From an uncultured Pelagibacteraceae bacterium (GTDB lineage: Bacteria; Pseudomonadota; Alphaproteobacteria; Pelagibacterales; Pelagibacteraceae): a stretch of DNA of 64,000 nucleotides. Positions 34,632 through 45,965 of this stretch are shown in pieces; position 1 is the first letter of the stretch; the number at the start of each line of letters is the position of its first letter. The notes under the pieces were generated by a model. The model was not told the origin of the DNA and searched no databases. It was given only the letters and a program-made list of their open reading frames with translations. The stretch spans positions 158,491 through 222,490 of the forward strand of contig CACMVB010000002.1 of NCBI GenBank assembly GCA_902617025.1, in the 5' to 3' direction. A program made the translations under genes and the position numbers.

Positions 34632-35915
34632 TTATAGTAGAATATTTTTAGGAGACCAGCTAATTACTACTGAAGCACCACCTAAATTTTTATCTTCTTT
34701 AAACAAAAGTCTAGCATTTTGTCTCTCTAATAAAGTTTTGCCTAAGAAAGTTCCAAGGCCTAGGCCTGAGTTTGTATTTAATTCTGGTGATCTAGATTTT
34801 ATGTAAGGTTCTCCCAATTTTTCAATAATGTCTTTAGGAAATCCTGGCCCATCATCATTTACTATGATTTTTATCTCTTTGTCGTTACTCATCAAAAAAA
34901 TATTAACTTTACTTTTTGAAAATTTAATCGCATTGCCTATAAAATTTCTTAATCCATAGATCATTTCTGCAGACCTTTGGATATCAATTTTATTTTTATC
35001 ATTATCAGATACCAAAGTAATTTCTTTAGAAGAAGTTTCTTTAAAAGAGTTTATAATTTCTTCAAGTAAATTTTCTAATTTTGTTGAACTAAAAAATTTG
35101 TCTTCTTCAATCTGTTTTTTTGAAATTCTTTTGAGAATTTCACTACATCTTTTAGACTGACTAATTAATAGATCAATATCTTTTGATAGCTCATTGTTAT
35201 TTCCAATTTCTTTTTTCAATTCCTTAGCAACGACACTAATTGTAGCTAAAGGCGTTCCTAGAGAATGTGCTGCTGCTGCCGCTTGTCCTCCCAAGGACTC
35301 TAATTCATACTCTTTATAAATCACTTCTTGAAGTTTTTTAAAAGCTTCTTCTGTTTTCTTTTTTTCACCAGAGAAACGAATACCAAAATAACTTAAAAAT
35401 ATTAAACCAATCAATACAGAAATTATAATTCCAATTTTATAAAAATTTGGGAAATGTAACAAATTCATATCCTCTCCGGGTAGGGGTAAATGAAAAAATG
35501 ATATCGTTAATAAAAGTAATGATGTTATTAAACCTAAAATAATTGTTGTACCCATACTTAAAAATGTTGAGGAGACAATTGCTGGAATTACTAATAAAAA
35601 AGAAAAAGGATTAAAAATTCCTCCTGTCAGATAAAGAAGAGCGCTTAATTGCAACAAATCAATCAAGAGGAAAGGAGCTGCATAAAAATCTTTTAGTTGA
35701 TTAATTTTAATCCCAAATTGAAGGTACAAATTTGTGGCTAAACCTAGTGAAATAATTAAGTAACTCTCTATGATGGGGAACGGTAAATTTAAGTAATAAA
35801 AAACTATACTAACTGCTAAAATTTGGCCAATAATAGCTATATACCTTAGAATTGTTAGTGTATTTTTATCTAAGCTTAAGTTCTCTTTTATTCGAAAAAG
35901 AGTAGAAAAGTTCAT
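34632..35915 (-). CDS. regB: Redox sensor histidine kinase RegB/PrrB/ActS
   Basis: This 427-residue kinase has six membrane helices (about 20-180) carrying the quinone-binding heptapeptide GGIFNPF at residues 98-104, the hallmark of RegB. The H-box reads AAAAHSLGTPLATI with H217; the family usually has Glu after the His, so Ser218 is a deviation. The redox-active cysteine equivalent is C257 in SKRCSEIL. ATPase boxes include NDDGPGFP and GLGLGTFLG. It would report respiratory redox state to RegA, whose gene is 4 kb away across the polyamine cluster rather than adjacent. Confidence 0.92.
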   Translation of the reverse strand: MNFSTLFRIKENLSLDKNTLTILRYIAIIGQILAVSIVFYYLNLPFPIIESYLIISLGLATNLYLQFGIKINQLKDFYAAPFLLIDLLQLSALLYLTGGIFNPFSFLLVIPAIVSSTFLSMGTTIILGLITSLLLLTISFFHLPLPGEDMNLLHFPNFYKIGIIISVLIGLIFLSYFGIRFSGEKKKTEEAFKKLQEVIYKEYELESLGGQAAAAAHSLGTPLATISVVAKELKKEIGNNNELSKDIDLLISQSKRCSEILKRISKKQIEEDKFFSSTKLENLLEEIINSFKETSSKEITLVSDNDKNKIDIQRSAEMIYGLRNFIGNAIKFSKSKVNIFLMSNDKEIKIIVNDDGPGFPKDIIEKLGEPYIKSRSPELNTNSGLGLGTFLGKTLLERQNARLLFKEDKNLGGASVVISWSPKNILL

Positions 35916-35922
35916 TGCTTAA

Positions 35923-37986
<2,064 letters not shown>

Positions 37987-38117
37987 TTATTATGATTTTA
38001 AAATTATAGCATTTTTTCAAGTTAATATAAAACTTGCTTCTGGCTCACTGATCTAAAAGTATTATTTGTCAACACTTTTAAGCCAAAAATTAAAAAAAAA
38101 ACTAAAACTTGTAAATT

Positions 38118-39233
38118 TTAGATTTTCATTGGCATTATAACAAAAAAACTATTTTTATCAGATGCATCCTCTATTAACACAGGAGATGTTGGGTCTTTAA
38201 GGCTCATTTTAAGATTTTTGTCTTCTAATTCTGACGCAATATCAACTAAATATTTTGAATTAAAGCTAATTTTTAGATTTTCTGAACTAAAATTTGCCGG
38301 TATTTTTTCATTTCCTTCCCCAGAGTTAGCGCTATTGACAGAAAGTTGGATATTATCTTTGTAAATATCCAACTTCACACCCTCTTTTCTATCAGCTGAA
38401 ACACTTGTGACTCTTTCTATAGAATTAACAAAGTCTTTAGATGATACGTTTAGAATCTTATCGTTATTTATTGGGACTACTTTTTTGTAGTCGGGAAATT
38501 TTCCATCAATAACTTTTGAAACAAGTTTTATTTTACCTACTATAAATTTTATTTTGTTTTCTCCCGTTTGGATTAACAAATTATCCTCTGTTTCAGATAA
38601 TATTGTGCACAATTGGTAAACTGTTTTTCTAGGGAGTATTAGAGAATTGAAATTTTCAACCTCTTTAATTTCCAGACTGCTCGATGATAATCTATGACTA
38701 TCTGTAGCCACTCCAGTAAAATATTTTCTACCATTACCCTCTGTTACGTGAAGAAAAATACCATTGAGATAATGCCTGGTATCATCATTTGAAATTGAAA
38801 TTTTAGTTTTATTTAACAGCTTGAGAAATTGATTTTTGTTTAAAGAGATCTCTTTCGACTCAAATTTGTCTCCAAAAGTAGGGAAATTATCTGTAGGTAA
38901 ACACAGCAAGTTAAAATCTGAGTTATCGCTTTTTAAACTCAGTTTATTTTCTGATTTAAGTTCAAAAATTAACTTTGAATTTGAAGATATTTTTCTTAAA
39001 ATATCAAATAGAATTGCTGCAGATGTTGTTGTGCTTCCTTCAGATGTAATTTCTAAATCTGATATTTCGTCAAAGAATATAATATCTAAATCAGTTGCTA
39101 CTATGAATAGTTTTTTATTTTTTAATTGTAGCAAAACATTGGAGAGAATTGGAAGAGTGTTCTTTTTTTCAACAACACCTTGAACAAAATTTAAAGATTT
39201 TAAAAGTGTGTCTCTTTTTACAGAAAATTGCAT
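38118..39233 (-). CDS. dnaN: DNA polymerase III beta subunit (sliding clamp)
   Basis: The 371-residue protein has the three repeated clamp folds and the family signatures VVEKKNTLPILSNVLLQ near the N-terminus, AGVATDSHRLS-like FTGVATDSHRLSSS in the middle, and SPVLI ... FFVIMPMKI at the end. The terminal strand forms the hydrophobic groove for clamp-binding peptides. It keeps polymerases on DNA during replication. It lies 6 bases after dnaA, with a 137-base gap before gyrB that shows no clear terminator. Confidence 0.96.
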   Translation of the reverse strand: MQFSVKRDTLLKSLNFVQGVVEKKNTLPILSNVLLQLKNKKLFIVATDLDIIFFDEISDLEITSEGSTTTSAAILFDILRKISSNSKLIFELKSENKLSLKSDNSDFNLLCLPTDNFPTFGDKFESKEISLNKNQFLKLLNKTKISISNDDTRHYLNGIFLHVTEGNGRKYFTGVATDSHRLSSSSLEIKEVENFNSLILPRKTVYQLCTILSETEDNLLIQTGENKIKFIVGKIKLVSKVIDGKFPDYKKVVPINNDKILNVSSKDFVNSIERVTSVSADRKEGVKLDIYKDNIQLSVNSANSGEGNEKIPANFSSENLKISFNSKYLVDIASELEDKNLKMSLKDPTSPVLIEDASDKNSFFVIMPMKI

Positions 39234-39239
39234 TAATTA

Positions 39240-40625
39240 TTATTCTAATAGAAGACTTTTGAGTTGATTAATATTTTTTTTCATTTCATCATCCTGTTCA
39301 GACAATCGTGTGATTGTTTTTACTGCATGGATAACTGTAGTGTGATCTCTATTAGCGAATCTTCTACCGATCTCTGGTAGGGATCTTGATGTCATTTTTT
39401 TTGCTAAGAACATAGCTATCTGTCTAGGTCTTGCTAAAGGCCTTGAACGTCTTTGAGAAAGCATTTCGCTCAAAGGAATATTAAAAAAATTTGAAACTAT
39501 GTTTTGAATTTTATCTACTGTAATCACTCTAATTTGGCTAAAAACATCTTTTAAAATATTTTTACAATCATTAATATTCAATTCTCTATTATTTACTCTG
39601 CTAAAGGCAACTACTCTATTTAAAACTCCGATAAGTTCTCTTATGTTGGTTTTGCTTTCAGAAGCTAGAAAAGCTATAACCTCTTCGCTTAAATTTATAT
39701 TTTCTTTAAATTGATTTTGAATATCTTCTATTTTTTTTTTTAAAATCTTAATTTTTAATTCCAATTCAGGAGTTTCAATATCAACAACTAATCCTCCGGC
39801 CAGTCTAGACTTTAATCTATCTTGCACCCTATCTAGTTTCATAGGCGTTCTATCAGAGGAGATAATTATTTGGGACCCTTTATCCATTAAGCTATTAAAT
39901 GTATGAAAGAATTCTTCTTGAAGGCTTTCTTTACCACTAATAAATTGTATGTCGTCAATTATAAAAACTGAGGATTTTCTAAAGAAATCTTTAAAGTTTA
40001 CCATATCGTTTTTTTTTATTGATTTTATGAAGTGATACATAAAACGCTCAGCTGAAATAAACATTACATTATTTTCATCTTTGAGTTCTAAACCTATAGC
40101 ATTTAGTAGATGAGTTTTTCCTAAACCTACACCGCCACAAATAAACAATGGATTATATCTTGATAAATGTTCACAAACCTTTTTCGAATAAGATAGGGCA
40201 ATATCATTACTTTTTCCTTGAATAAAACTATCAAAATTTAAATTCGGATTAAGCCTATTATAATTTAAAATTGAGTCTTTTATCTCAGTTACTTTAGTTA
40301 TTTCGTCTAATTTGAAATTGTTTTGATTTTGCTTACTTTCCTCTATAATTTTGAATTCAATTCTGTTCAAGCTCAACTTAAAGTTTCTCACTTGCTGTAA
40401 AATTTTATCCAAATACCTAGATACTATCCAGTCTCTAAAAAAACGTGTTGGAACACCTAAGATTAAATAATCATTGTATTCTTTTATCAATGAGATCTTT
40501 TGCAGCCAACTAGTATAAATTTCATCTCCAAAATTTTTTTTAAATGCTGATTGAATTTCTTCCCAATTCAAAGTTTTTTCCTCTTCAGAAATAAAAATAT
40601 TTTGTTTTGTGTTATTTTTTTCCAT
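39240..40625 (-). CDS. dnaA: Chromosomal replication initiator DnaA
   Basis: The 461-residue AAA+ initiator has an N-terminal DnaB-interaction domain (WEEIQSAFKKNFGDEIYTSWLQ), the Walker A GGVGLGKTHLL, Walker B SVFIIDDIQFI, sensor and box VII motifs (DRLKSRLAGGL), and a C-terminal domain IV with RRSRPLARPRQIAMFLAKKMT and the DnaA-box-reading NRDHTTVIHAVKTI. It opens the replication origin. It is first of dnaA-dnaN-gyrB and is preceded by a 230-base non-coding leader following rpsT. Confidence 0.97.
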   Translation of the reverse strand: MEKNNTKQNIFISEEEKTLNWEEIQSAFKKNFGDEIYTSWLQKISLIKEYNDYLILGVPTRFFRDWIVSRYLDKILQQVRNFKLSLNRIEFKIIEESKQNQNNFKLDEITKVTEIKDSILNYNRLNPNLNFDSFIQGKSNDIALSYSKKVCEHLSRYNPLFICGGVGLGKTHLLNAIGLELKDENNVMFISAERFMYHFIKSIKKNDMVNFKDFFRKSSVFIIDDIQFISGKESLQEEFFHTFNSLMDKGSQIIISSDRTPMKLDRVQDRLKSRLAGGLVVDIETPELELKIKILKKKIEDIQNQFKENINLSEEVIAFLASESKTNIRELIGVLNRVVAFSRVNNRELNINDCKNILKDVFSQIRVITVDKIQNIVSNFFNIPLSEMLSQRRSRPLARPRQIAMFLAKKMTSRSLPEIGRRFANRDHTTVIHAVKTITRLSEQDDEMKKNINQLKSLLLE

Positions 40626-40855
40626 TTTGATTTAAACTTGGGAAATTCCTTTTAACTCCCTTTTAAAATTTTTTGCAAGAAATTTTTTTGAATTTATAAA
40701 AATAATTTAAACTAGGTTGTAGCATTAGCGTTGAGATAGAAAATTTAAATTTTTTATTACAACTTTTAAATGAAACTAGATTTAGAACTAATAAAAAATT
40801 AAATCAAAATGTAGAATAAAAAACTTTTTTATCTATCAACTTAAGATTGATGAAA
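40626..40855. other. Longest non-coding gap: rpsT-dnaA intergenic region
   Basis: These 230 bases are over 75 % A/T and hold the dnaA leader. I see a weak hairpin just after rpsT (ATCAA / TTGAT around 40837-40853) and poly-A/T tracts. I find no good match to the DnaA box TTATCCACA on either strand, so there is no direct sign of an origin here despite the dnaA context. A GGGAG/GGAA-containing stretch near 40640-40665 may hold the dnaA ribosome binding region. Confidence 0.5.
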
Positions 40856-41110
40856 TTATTTTATTTTTTTTGAGACTCTAGAAATTTTTCTTGCAGCTGT
40901 TTTTTTATTTATTACGCCAGATTTAGCAACCTGCATTAGAATTGATTGAAATTTTGAGAAGTATTTTTTTGTTTTTTCTTTATCTTTCGCTTTCATTAAG
41001 CTTTCCATATGCTTAATGGCGCTTTTATATTTACTTTTTCTAATTCTATTGACTATTGTCTGTTTTTTAACTCTTCTTACTCTTCTGACTGCTGACTTTG
41101 TGTTTGGCAT
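40856..41110 (-). CDS. rpsT: 30S ribosomal protein S20
   Basis: This 84-residue, very basic helical protein has the S20 pattern: MPNTKSAVRRVRRVKKQ at the N-terminus (family MANTKSAKKRVRQ-type), then SAIKHMESLMKAKD and GVINKKTAARKISRVSKKI. It binds 16S rRNA in the 30S body. Location directly upstream of dnaA is the conserved alphaproteobacterial arrangement. It follows mutM on the same strand with a 43-base gap. Confidence 0.95.
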   Translation of the reverse strand: MPNTKSAVRRVRRVKKQTIVNRIRKSKYKSAIKHMESLMKAKDKEKTKKYFSKFQSILMQVAKSGVINKKTAARKISRVSKKIK

Positions 41111-41153
41111 TTTTAGGATTGTATATATGGCTGAATAATTACGGTCAACTTTA

Positions 41154-42023
41154 TTATTTTTGACATTTTTTGCAAAAAAATGTTGCTCGATTTGATATAA
41201 CTGTCCTGATGATTTTCAGATTGCAATCTATGTTAGAACAATCCTGATTTTCTCTACCGTAAACCTTGAAATATTGTTGGAAGACCCCTTTTTTCCCATT
41301 TTCACTAGAAAAATCTTTGATTGTCGAACCGCCAAGTTTTATTGAATTTTTTAAAATTTTCTTTGAAAATTTAATAATTTTTTCAATTTCAAAATCTTTA
41401 AGTTTAGTTGCTTTACGGTCCGGTTTTATGCCAGAAAGAAACAAAATTTCATTTACGTATATGTTACCTAAACCAGATACACATTTTTGATCCATAAGAG
41501 TATTCTTAATCGATCTTTCTCTTCCAAATAAATATTTTTTCAGATACAAAAAATTCCAACTTTTTTTCAAAGGTTCTGGTCCTAAATGTGCAAGATGCTG
41601 AGATTTTTTTATTAAACTTGAACTATATATCTTGATAAAACCAAATTTTCTTACATCATTATAAATTAATTTTTGTTTTTTACTTAAAATGAATATCACT
41701 CGGTTGTGTTTTTGATCTTTTTTATAATTTATAAAATAGTAGAAGCTCGTTTTAAATTTATTATCTTTATTATCGGTAAAGAAAAATTTACCTGTCATTC
41801 CAAGATGTACTAGCATTCGGTAAGTCTTTCCTATTTCAAAAATCAAAAATTTTGATCTTCTTTTGATTTTTGTGATTTTTTTTCCGACTAATTTTGATAA
41901 TCTTATTTTATTTACTTTATATCTAAGATTAACATCCTTGATTTTTACTTTTTTAATAATTAAATTTAGTATATTCCTCTCTAATGACCTTTTAACAACT
42001 TCAACTTCTGGTAATTCTGGCAT
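41154..42023 (-). CDS. mutM: Formamidopyrimidine-DNA glycosylase
   Basis: The 289-residue repair enzyme (Fpg) removes 8-oxoguanine and formamidopyrimidines. The catalytic N-terminus is PELPEVEVV (Pro2, Glu3 after Met removal), the beta-lyase lysine region is LGMTGKFF, the helix-two-turn-helix is MDQKCVSGLGNIYVNEILF, and the C-terminal zinc finger has its four cysteines at CSNIDC ... FFCKKC. The start is only 11 bases from the divergent ubiE start, so its promoter must reach into ubiE. Confidence 0.95.
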   Translation of the reverse strand: MPELPEVEVVKRSLERNILNLIIKKVKIKDVNLRYKVNKIRLSKLVGKKITKIKRRSKFLIFEIGKTYRMLVHLGMTGKFFFTDNKDNKFKTSFYYFINYKKDQKHNRVIFILSKKQKLIYNDVRKFGFIKIYSSSLIKKSQHLAHLGPEPLKKSWNFLYLKKYLFGRERSIKNTLMDQKCVSGLGNIYVNEILFLSGIKPDRKATKLKDFEIEKIIKFSKKILKNSIKLGGSTIKDFSSENGKKGVFQQYFKVYGRENQDCSNIDCNLKIIRTVISNRATFFCKKCQK

Positions 42024-42034
42024 ATAATTCTAGT
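42023..42034 (+). promoter_or_regulatory. -10 element of ubiE overlapping the mutM start codon
   Basis: TATAAT at 42023-42028 is followed by 6 bases and the ubiE ATG at 42035. Its first base is the last base of the mutM start codon on the other strand. There is no Shine-Dalgarno for ubiE, so a leaderless transcript is predicted. The -35 region would be inside mutM (TTCAAC, 42000-42005, a weak match). Confidence 0.5.
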
Positions 42035-42739
42035 ATGAAAAGTAATATTCAAGATAAATCTAAATTAGTCAATTCTGTATTTTCAGATGTTTATAAAAAA
42101 TATGATTTAATGAATGATATAATGTCACTCGGTATACACAGAGCTTGGAAAGAAAAATTTATTAACTGGATGAATCCTCAGCCTGAAACAAAACTAATTG
42201 ACGTTGCTACAGGAACTGGGGACATTGCAAAACTTTTTTTAGATGCAACGAAAAATTCTGGGCAAATCACATGTGTTGAACCTAACACGCAAATGTTAAA
42301 TCAAGGTAAAAAAAAGTTGAGAAAATATGAAAATATTAATTGGATAAACGCCTCAGCTGAAAAAATTCCAACTAAAGATAATACTTTCGACTATTACTCT
42401 ATAAGCTACGGAATAAGAAACGTTTCAAACATTAACACTGTTTTAAAAGAGGCTTTTAGGGTATTAAGGCCTGGGGGACGTTTCATGTGCCTAGAATTTT
42501 CAAAAATTGACAATGAATTGTTAAATTATCTTTACAAACAATATTCAAAAACTATACCACTTATTGGAAAATTGGTTGTTGGCTCAGATAAACCTTATAA
42601 ATATTTAATTGAAAGCATTGAAAAGTTTTACAATCAAGAACAATTAGCTGAATTGATTTTAAATAACGGTTTTTCTAACATAGAATTTAGAAATTTATCT
42701 AATGGAATATCAGCAATTCACTCGGGTTGGAAAATTTAG
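42035..42739 (+). CDS. ubiE: Ubiquinone/menaquinone biosynthesis C-methyltransferase
   Basis: The 234-residue SAM-dependent methyltransferase has VFSDVYKKYDLMNDIMSLGIHRAWK, the SAM-binding DVATGTGDIA (about 57-66), SYGIRNVSNI and RPGGRFMCLEFSK, all typical of UbiE/COQ5. It C-methylates the quinone ring in the membrane-associated ubiquinone pathway. It starts a rightward operon and abuts ubiB with no spacing. The pairing with ubiB matches the usual alphaproteobacterial order. Confidence 0.95.
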   Translation: MKSNIQDKSKLVNSVFSDVYKKYDLMNDIMSLGIHRAWKEKFINWMNPQPETKLIDVATGTGDIAKLFLDATKNSGQITCVEPNTQMLNQGKKKLRKYENINWINASAEKIPTKDNTFDYYSISYGIRNVSNINTVLKEAFRVLRPGGRFMCLEFSKIDNELLNYLYKQYSKTIPLIGKLVVGSDKPYKYLIESIEKFYNQEQLAELILNNGFSNIEFRNLSNGISAIHSGWKI

Positions 42740-44305
42740 ATGTTAAAAAGGGTTTTTAAATTATTTCAAATAGCTAGAAAATTTTCCACCTCTGGAGCAG
42801 TATCTACAATAAATGAGATACATCAATTACCAACAATTATTAATTTATTTTTTAATTTGATTTCGATTGGCACAAATTCAAATCTACGAGATAATAACAA
42901 ATCCCCAGGTGATAAGCTTTGCACTGCTCTTCAGGGAATGGGAACAACTTTTATAAAATTAGGTCAATTTTTAGCTACAAGACCAGACATCATTGGCGAG
43001 GAACTCGCAAAATCCCTTGAGAAATTACAGGACAAAGTTCCTGCTTTTGATCTACACGATGCAAAAAAAATAATTAAAAAAGAAATTGGAGAGAATTATT
43101 TTAGAGATATTCAGGAATTGAGTGAGCCTATAGCAGCAGCATCTATAGCTCAAGTTCATTTTGCAAAAATTAAACAAGAAGGACAAGAAAAGCAGGTTGC
43201 AATCAAAATATTAAGACCTGATATAGAAAAATTGTTTAATGAAGAATTAGATGCTTTAATGTTGTTTGCTTACATAGTTGAAAATACTCTAACAAAAGCA
43301 AAGAGATTAAAATTAGTTGAAGTTGTCCATTTGTTGAGAGAAATAACCAATATAGAAATGGATTTAAGATTTGAAGCTGCAGCCGCAAATGAGCTTTACG
43401 AAAATACCAAAAATGACCAAGGATTTATCGTACCAAAAATTTATTGGAATTATACTACTAAAAAGATATTAACCTTAGATAAAGTAGAAGGTGTTTCAAT
43501 ACGTGAAATACAAAAAATTAATGAATTAGGGATAGATCTAAAGAAACTAGCAGAAAATTTAATTCAATCATTTTTAACACAGGCTGTTAGAGATGGCTTT
43601 TTTCATGGTGATATGCATCAAGGTAATTTATTTATTGATCCGAAAGGAAATATAATTCCAGTAGACTTTGGTATAATGGGACGTTTAGATAAGAATAATA
43701 GAAAATTTTTAGCTGAAATCTTATATGGTTTTATTAAGAGAGATTATGTCAAAGTTGCTGAAGTCCATTTTCAAGCTGGTCTTGTACCTAAAGATGCCTC
43801 GAAAGAGGAATTTGCCCAGGCTCTAAGATCTGTAGGAGAACCTATATTTGGACAAACTATCAAAGATATTTCTGGTGGAAATCTATTAGCTCAATTATTT
43901 GAGATCACAGAGAAATTTAATATGCCTACTCAGCCTCCACTTCTTTTGTTACAAAAAACAATGGTGGTAGTTGAAGGAGTTGCAAGAAGACTGTATCCCG
44001 AAACGAATATTTGGGAGGTATCTAGACCAGTTCTAGAAGATTGGTTGAAAAATGTTAAAAGTCCAAAATCTACTATCGATACCGCAATCAATACATCATC
44101 TGAAATTCTAAAAAGAATACCGGATCTTCCAGAGTTAATGGATAGAGCTGATTACGCTTTAAAGTTAATGGCTGATGGAAATTTAAATTTAGGTATTGGA
44201 ACGAGTAAAAATTTAGAATTAGAACAAATGAAGATTAAAAACTTTAGAAATAATATAGTTATTAGTTTTTTTGGTGTTGTAATTGTCTTTCTATTAGTAT
44301 TTTAA
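42740..44305 (+). CDS. ubiB: Ubiquinone biosynthesis kinase-like protein UbiB
   Basis: This 521-residue ABC1/ADCK-family atypical kinase has the KxGQ motif (TFIKLGQFLATRPD), the alanine-rich nucleotide loop PIAAASIAQVH, the catalytic GFFHGDMHQGNLF and metal-binding VDFGIMGRL. One C-terminal membrane helix is seen (about 500-520, NIVISFFGVVIVFLLVF). It supports ubiquinone synthesis at the inner membrane, probably through lipid-linked ATPase activity. Translation probably follows ubiE directly, because the ATG begins right after the ubiE stop. Confidence 0.94.
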   Translation: MLKRVFKLFQIARKFSTSGAVSTINEIHQLPTIINLFFNLISIGTNSNLRDNNKSPGDKLCTALQGMGTTFIKLGQFLATRPDIIGEELAKSLEKLQDKVPAFDLHDAKKIIKKEIGENYFRDIQELSEPIAAASIAQVHFAKIKQEGQEKQVAIKILRPDIEKLFNEELDALMLFAYIVENTLTKAKRLKLVEVVHLLREITNIEMDLRFEAAAANELYENTKNDQGFIVPKIYWNYTTKKILTLDKVEGVSIREIQKINELGIDLKKLAENLIQSFLTQAVRDGFFHGDMHQGNLFIDPKGNIIPVDFGIMGRLDKNNRKFLAEILYGFIKRDYVKVAEVHFQAGLVPKDASKEEFAQALRSVGEPIFGQTIKDISGGNLLAQLFEITEKFNMPTQPPLLLLQKTMVVVEGVARRLYPETNIWEVSRPVLEDWLKNVKSPKSTIDTAINTSSEILKRIPDLPELMDRADYALKLMADGNLNLGIGTSKNLELEQMKIKNFRNNIVISFFGVVIVFLLVF

Positions 44306-44311
44306 TTACAT

Positions 44312-45541
44312 ATGACTTTGAAAAATAAAAAAATTCTAATAATCATTGGTGGAGGTATTGCGGCCTATAAATCTTTGGATTTAATAAGATTACTAAAAAA
44401 AAATAAAAATGAGGTTAAAACTATACTAACAAAAAGTGGTAAAGAATTTGTTACCCCTCTATCTGTTTCTACTCTAACGAAGAGTAGGACTTTTGAGAAT
44501 ATTTTTGACAAGGACTCTGAAGTGGAAATAGATCATATTTCATTGTCTAGATGGGCTGACTTAATAATTGTTTTGCCTACAACTGCAAACTTTATGACAA
44601 AGTTAAGTCTTGGAAAAGCGGAAGATTTAGCAACAACAGTGATTTTGGCATCAAATAAAGATATTTTATTAGTTCCTGCTATGAATGTAAGAATGTGGTT
44701 ACACAAAGCAACACAACAAAATGTGAAAATTTTAAAGGATTATGGCTATCTGTTTATAGGGCCAGAAAAAGGTGAGATGGCATGTGGAGAATATGGTGAG
44801 GGCAAAATGTCAAGTCCAAGACAAATATACTCCTTTGTTGAAAAATACTTTAATAAAAAAAATATTATTAAAAGAAAAAATCTAAAAGCCTTAGTTACAG
44901 CTGGGCCAACAAGGGAGTACCTGGATCCAGTAAGGTATATTTCAAACGAGTCGAGTGGTAAACAAGGATTTGAAATAGCTGAAGCATTAAGTAGGTTAGG
45001 TATAAAGACAACTTTAATTACGGGACCTTCACATCTTTCTTCAACAAAAGATATTAAAACAAAAAAAATAATTACAGCAAATGAGATGTTTGAGGTAGTA
45101 AAAAAAAGTTTGCCAGTAGATATTGCAATATGTACAGCTGCTGTAGCAGACTTTAGGCCAATTAAAAAAAGTAATACTAAAATTAAAAAAGACAATATTA
45201 AATTAAAATCAATTGAATTAGAGAAAAATAGGGATATTGTTGAATTTCTAGGTAAAAACAATAAACATAGACCGAGCTTAGTAATAGGTTTTGCAGCCGA
45301 AACTGAAAATTTTAATAGAAATGCATTTTCTAAATTAAGACAAAAAAATTGTGATCTTATAGTTGTAAATGATGTTTCCAAAAAAGATATCGGACTTAAT
45401 TCAGATTATAATAGAGTTTCGATAATTGATAATTCAGGAAAAATAAAAGTTATAAAAAAAAATAAAAAAAGTTTTATAGCTAATAAAATAGCGGAAATAG
45501 TCTTAGATAAATTCTTAATTAATGACAGAAGTTTTAATTAA
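44312..45541 (+). CDS. coaBC: Bifunctional phosphopantothenoylcysteine decarboxylase / phosphopantothenate-cysteine ligase
   Basis: The 409-residue fusion makes 4'-phosphopantetheine for coenzyme A. The N-terminal CoaC flavoprotein half (about 1-185) shows GGGIAAYKSLDLIR, the catalytic His in IDHISLSRWAD, and PAMNVRMW. The C-terminal CoaB half begins KALVTAGPTREYLDPVRYISNESSGKQG and includes AAVADFRP. Its last 20 bases overlap the dut gene. Cytoplasmic, FMN- and CTP-dependent by family knowledge. Confidence 0.95.
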   Translation: MTLKNKKILIIIGGGIAAYKSLDLIRLLKKNKNEVKTILTKSGKEFVTPLSVSTLTKSRTFENIFDKDSEVEIDHISLSRWADLIIVLPTTANFMTKLSLGKAEDLATTVILASNKDILLVPAMNVRMWLHKATQQNVKILKDYGYLFIGPEKGEMACGEYGEGKMSSPRQIYSFVEKYFNKKNIIKRKNLKALVTAGPTREYLDPVRYISNESSGKQGFEIAEALSRLGIKTTLITGPSHLSSTKDIKTKKIITANEMFEVVKKSLPVDIAICTAAVADFRPIKKSNTKIKKDNIKLKSIELEKNRDIVEFLGKNNKHRPSLVIGFAAETENFNRNAFSKLRQKNCDLIVVNDVSKKDIGLNSDYNRVSIIDNSGKIKVIKKNKKSFIANKIAEIVLDKFLINDRSFN

Positions 45542-45962
45542 AAGAGTATCAAAAAATATCAAGCTACCTAAATATGAGACAAACGGTTCGTCAGGAATGG
45601 ACCTTTCAGCCAACATTGAAAAAAAGATAAAAATTGAACCGGGAAAAACGTCAATTATTCCAACTGGTATATCAGTAGCTGTACCTAAAAATTTTGAAAT
45701 ACAAATTAGATCAAGATCAGGACTAGCTGCTAAAAGTCAGATATCAGTTCTTAATTCACCCGGGACAATAGACGCCGATTATAGAGGTGAGTTAAAAGTG
45801 ATATTAATAAACTTGAGTAATGAAACTTTTGTTGTTGAGAGAGGCGCACGTGTCGCTCAAATGGTATTATGCCCAATAGTTAAAGCTAAGTTTAAGGAAG
45901 TAGAAAGCCTGAACGATACAGATAGAGGTGCAGGTGGTTTTGGATCTACTGGGTTGAAATAA
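45522..45962 (+). CDS. dut: Deoxyuridine 5'-triphosphate nucleotidohydrolase
   Basis: The 146-residue trimeric dUTPase has the five conserved motifs in order: GSSGMDLSA, the RSRSGLAAK phosphate loop, the GTIDADYRGE uracil-binding hairpin, ERGARVAQMVL, and the glycine-rich C-terminal RGAGGFGSTG. It keeps dUTP low and supplies dUMP. It starts inside coaBC with a 20-base overlap, so translational coupling is likely. Confidence 0.96.
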   Translation: MTEVLIKRVSKNIKLPKYETNGSSGMDLSANIEKKIKIEPGKTSIIPTGISVAVPKNFEIQIRSRSGLAAKSQISVLNSPGTIDADYRGELKVILINLSNETFVVERGARVAQMVLCPIVKAKFKEVESLNDTDRGAGGFGSTGLK

Positions 45963-45965
45963 TAT

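Noticed and set aside
40840..40860. TTATCTATCA-like sequence considered as a DnaA box near rpsT
   Set aside because: It matches TTATCCACA at too few positions, and no second copy is nearby.
44746..45381. 211-codon open frame antisense to coaBC
   Set aside because: It lies wholly opposite a well-conserved gene and has the hydrophobic Phe/Ile/Leu-rich composition expected from reading A-rich coding DNA backwards; no family motif is visible.
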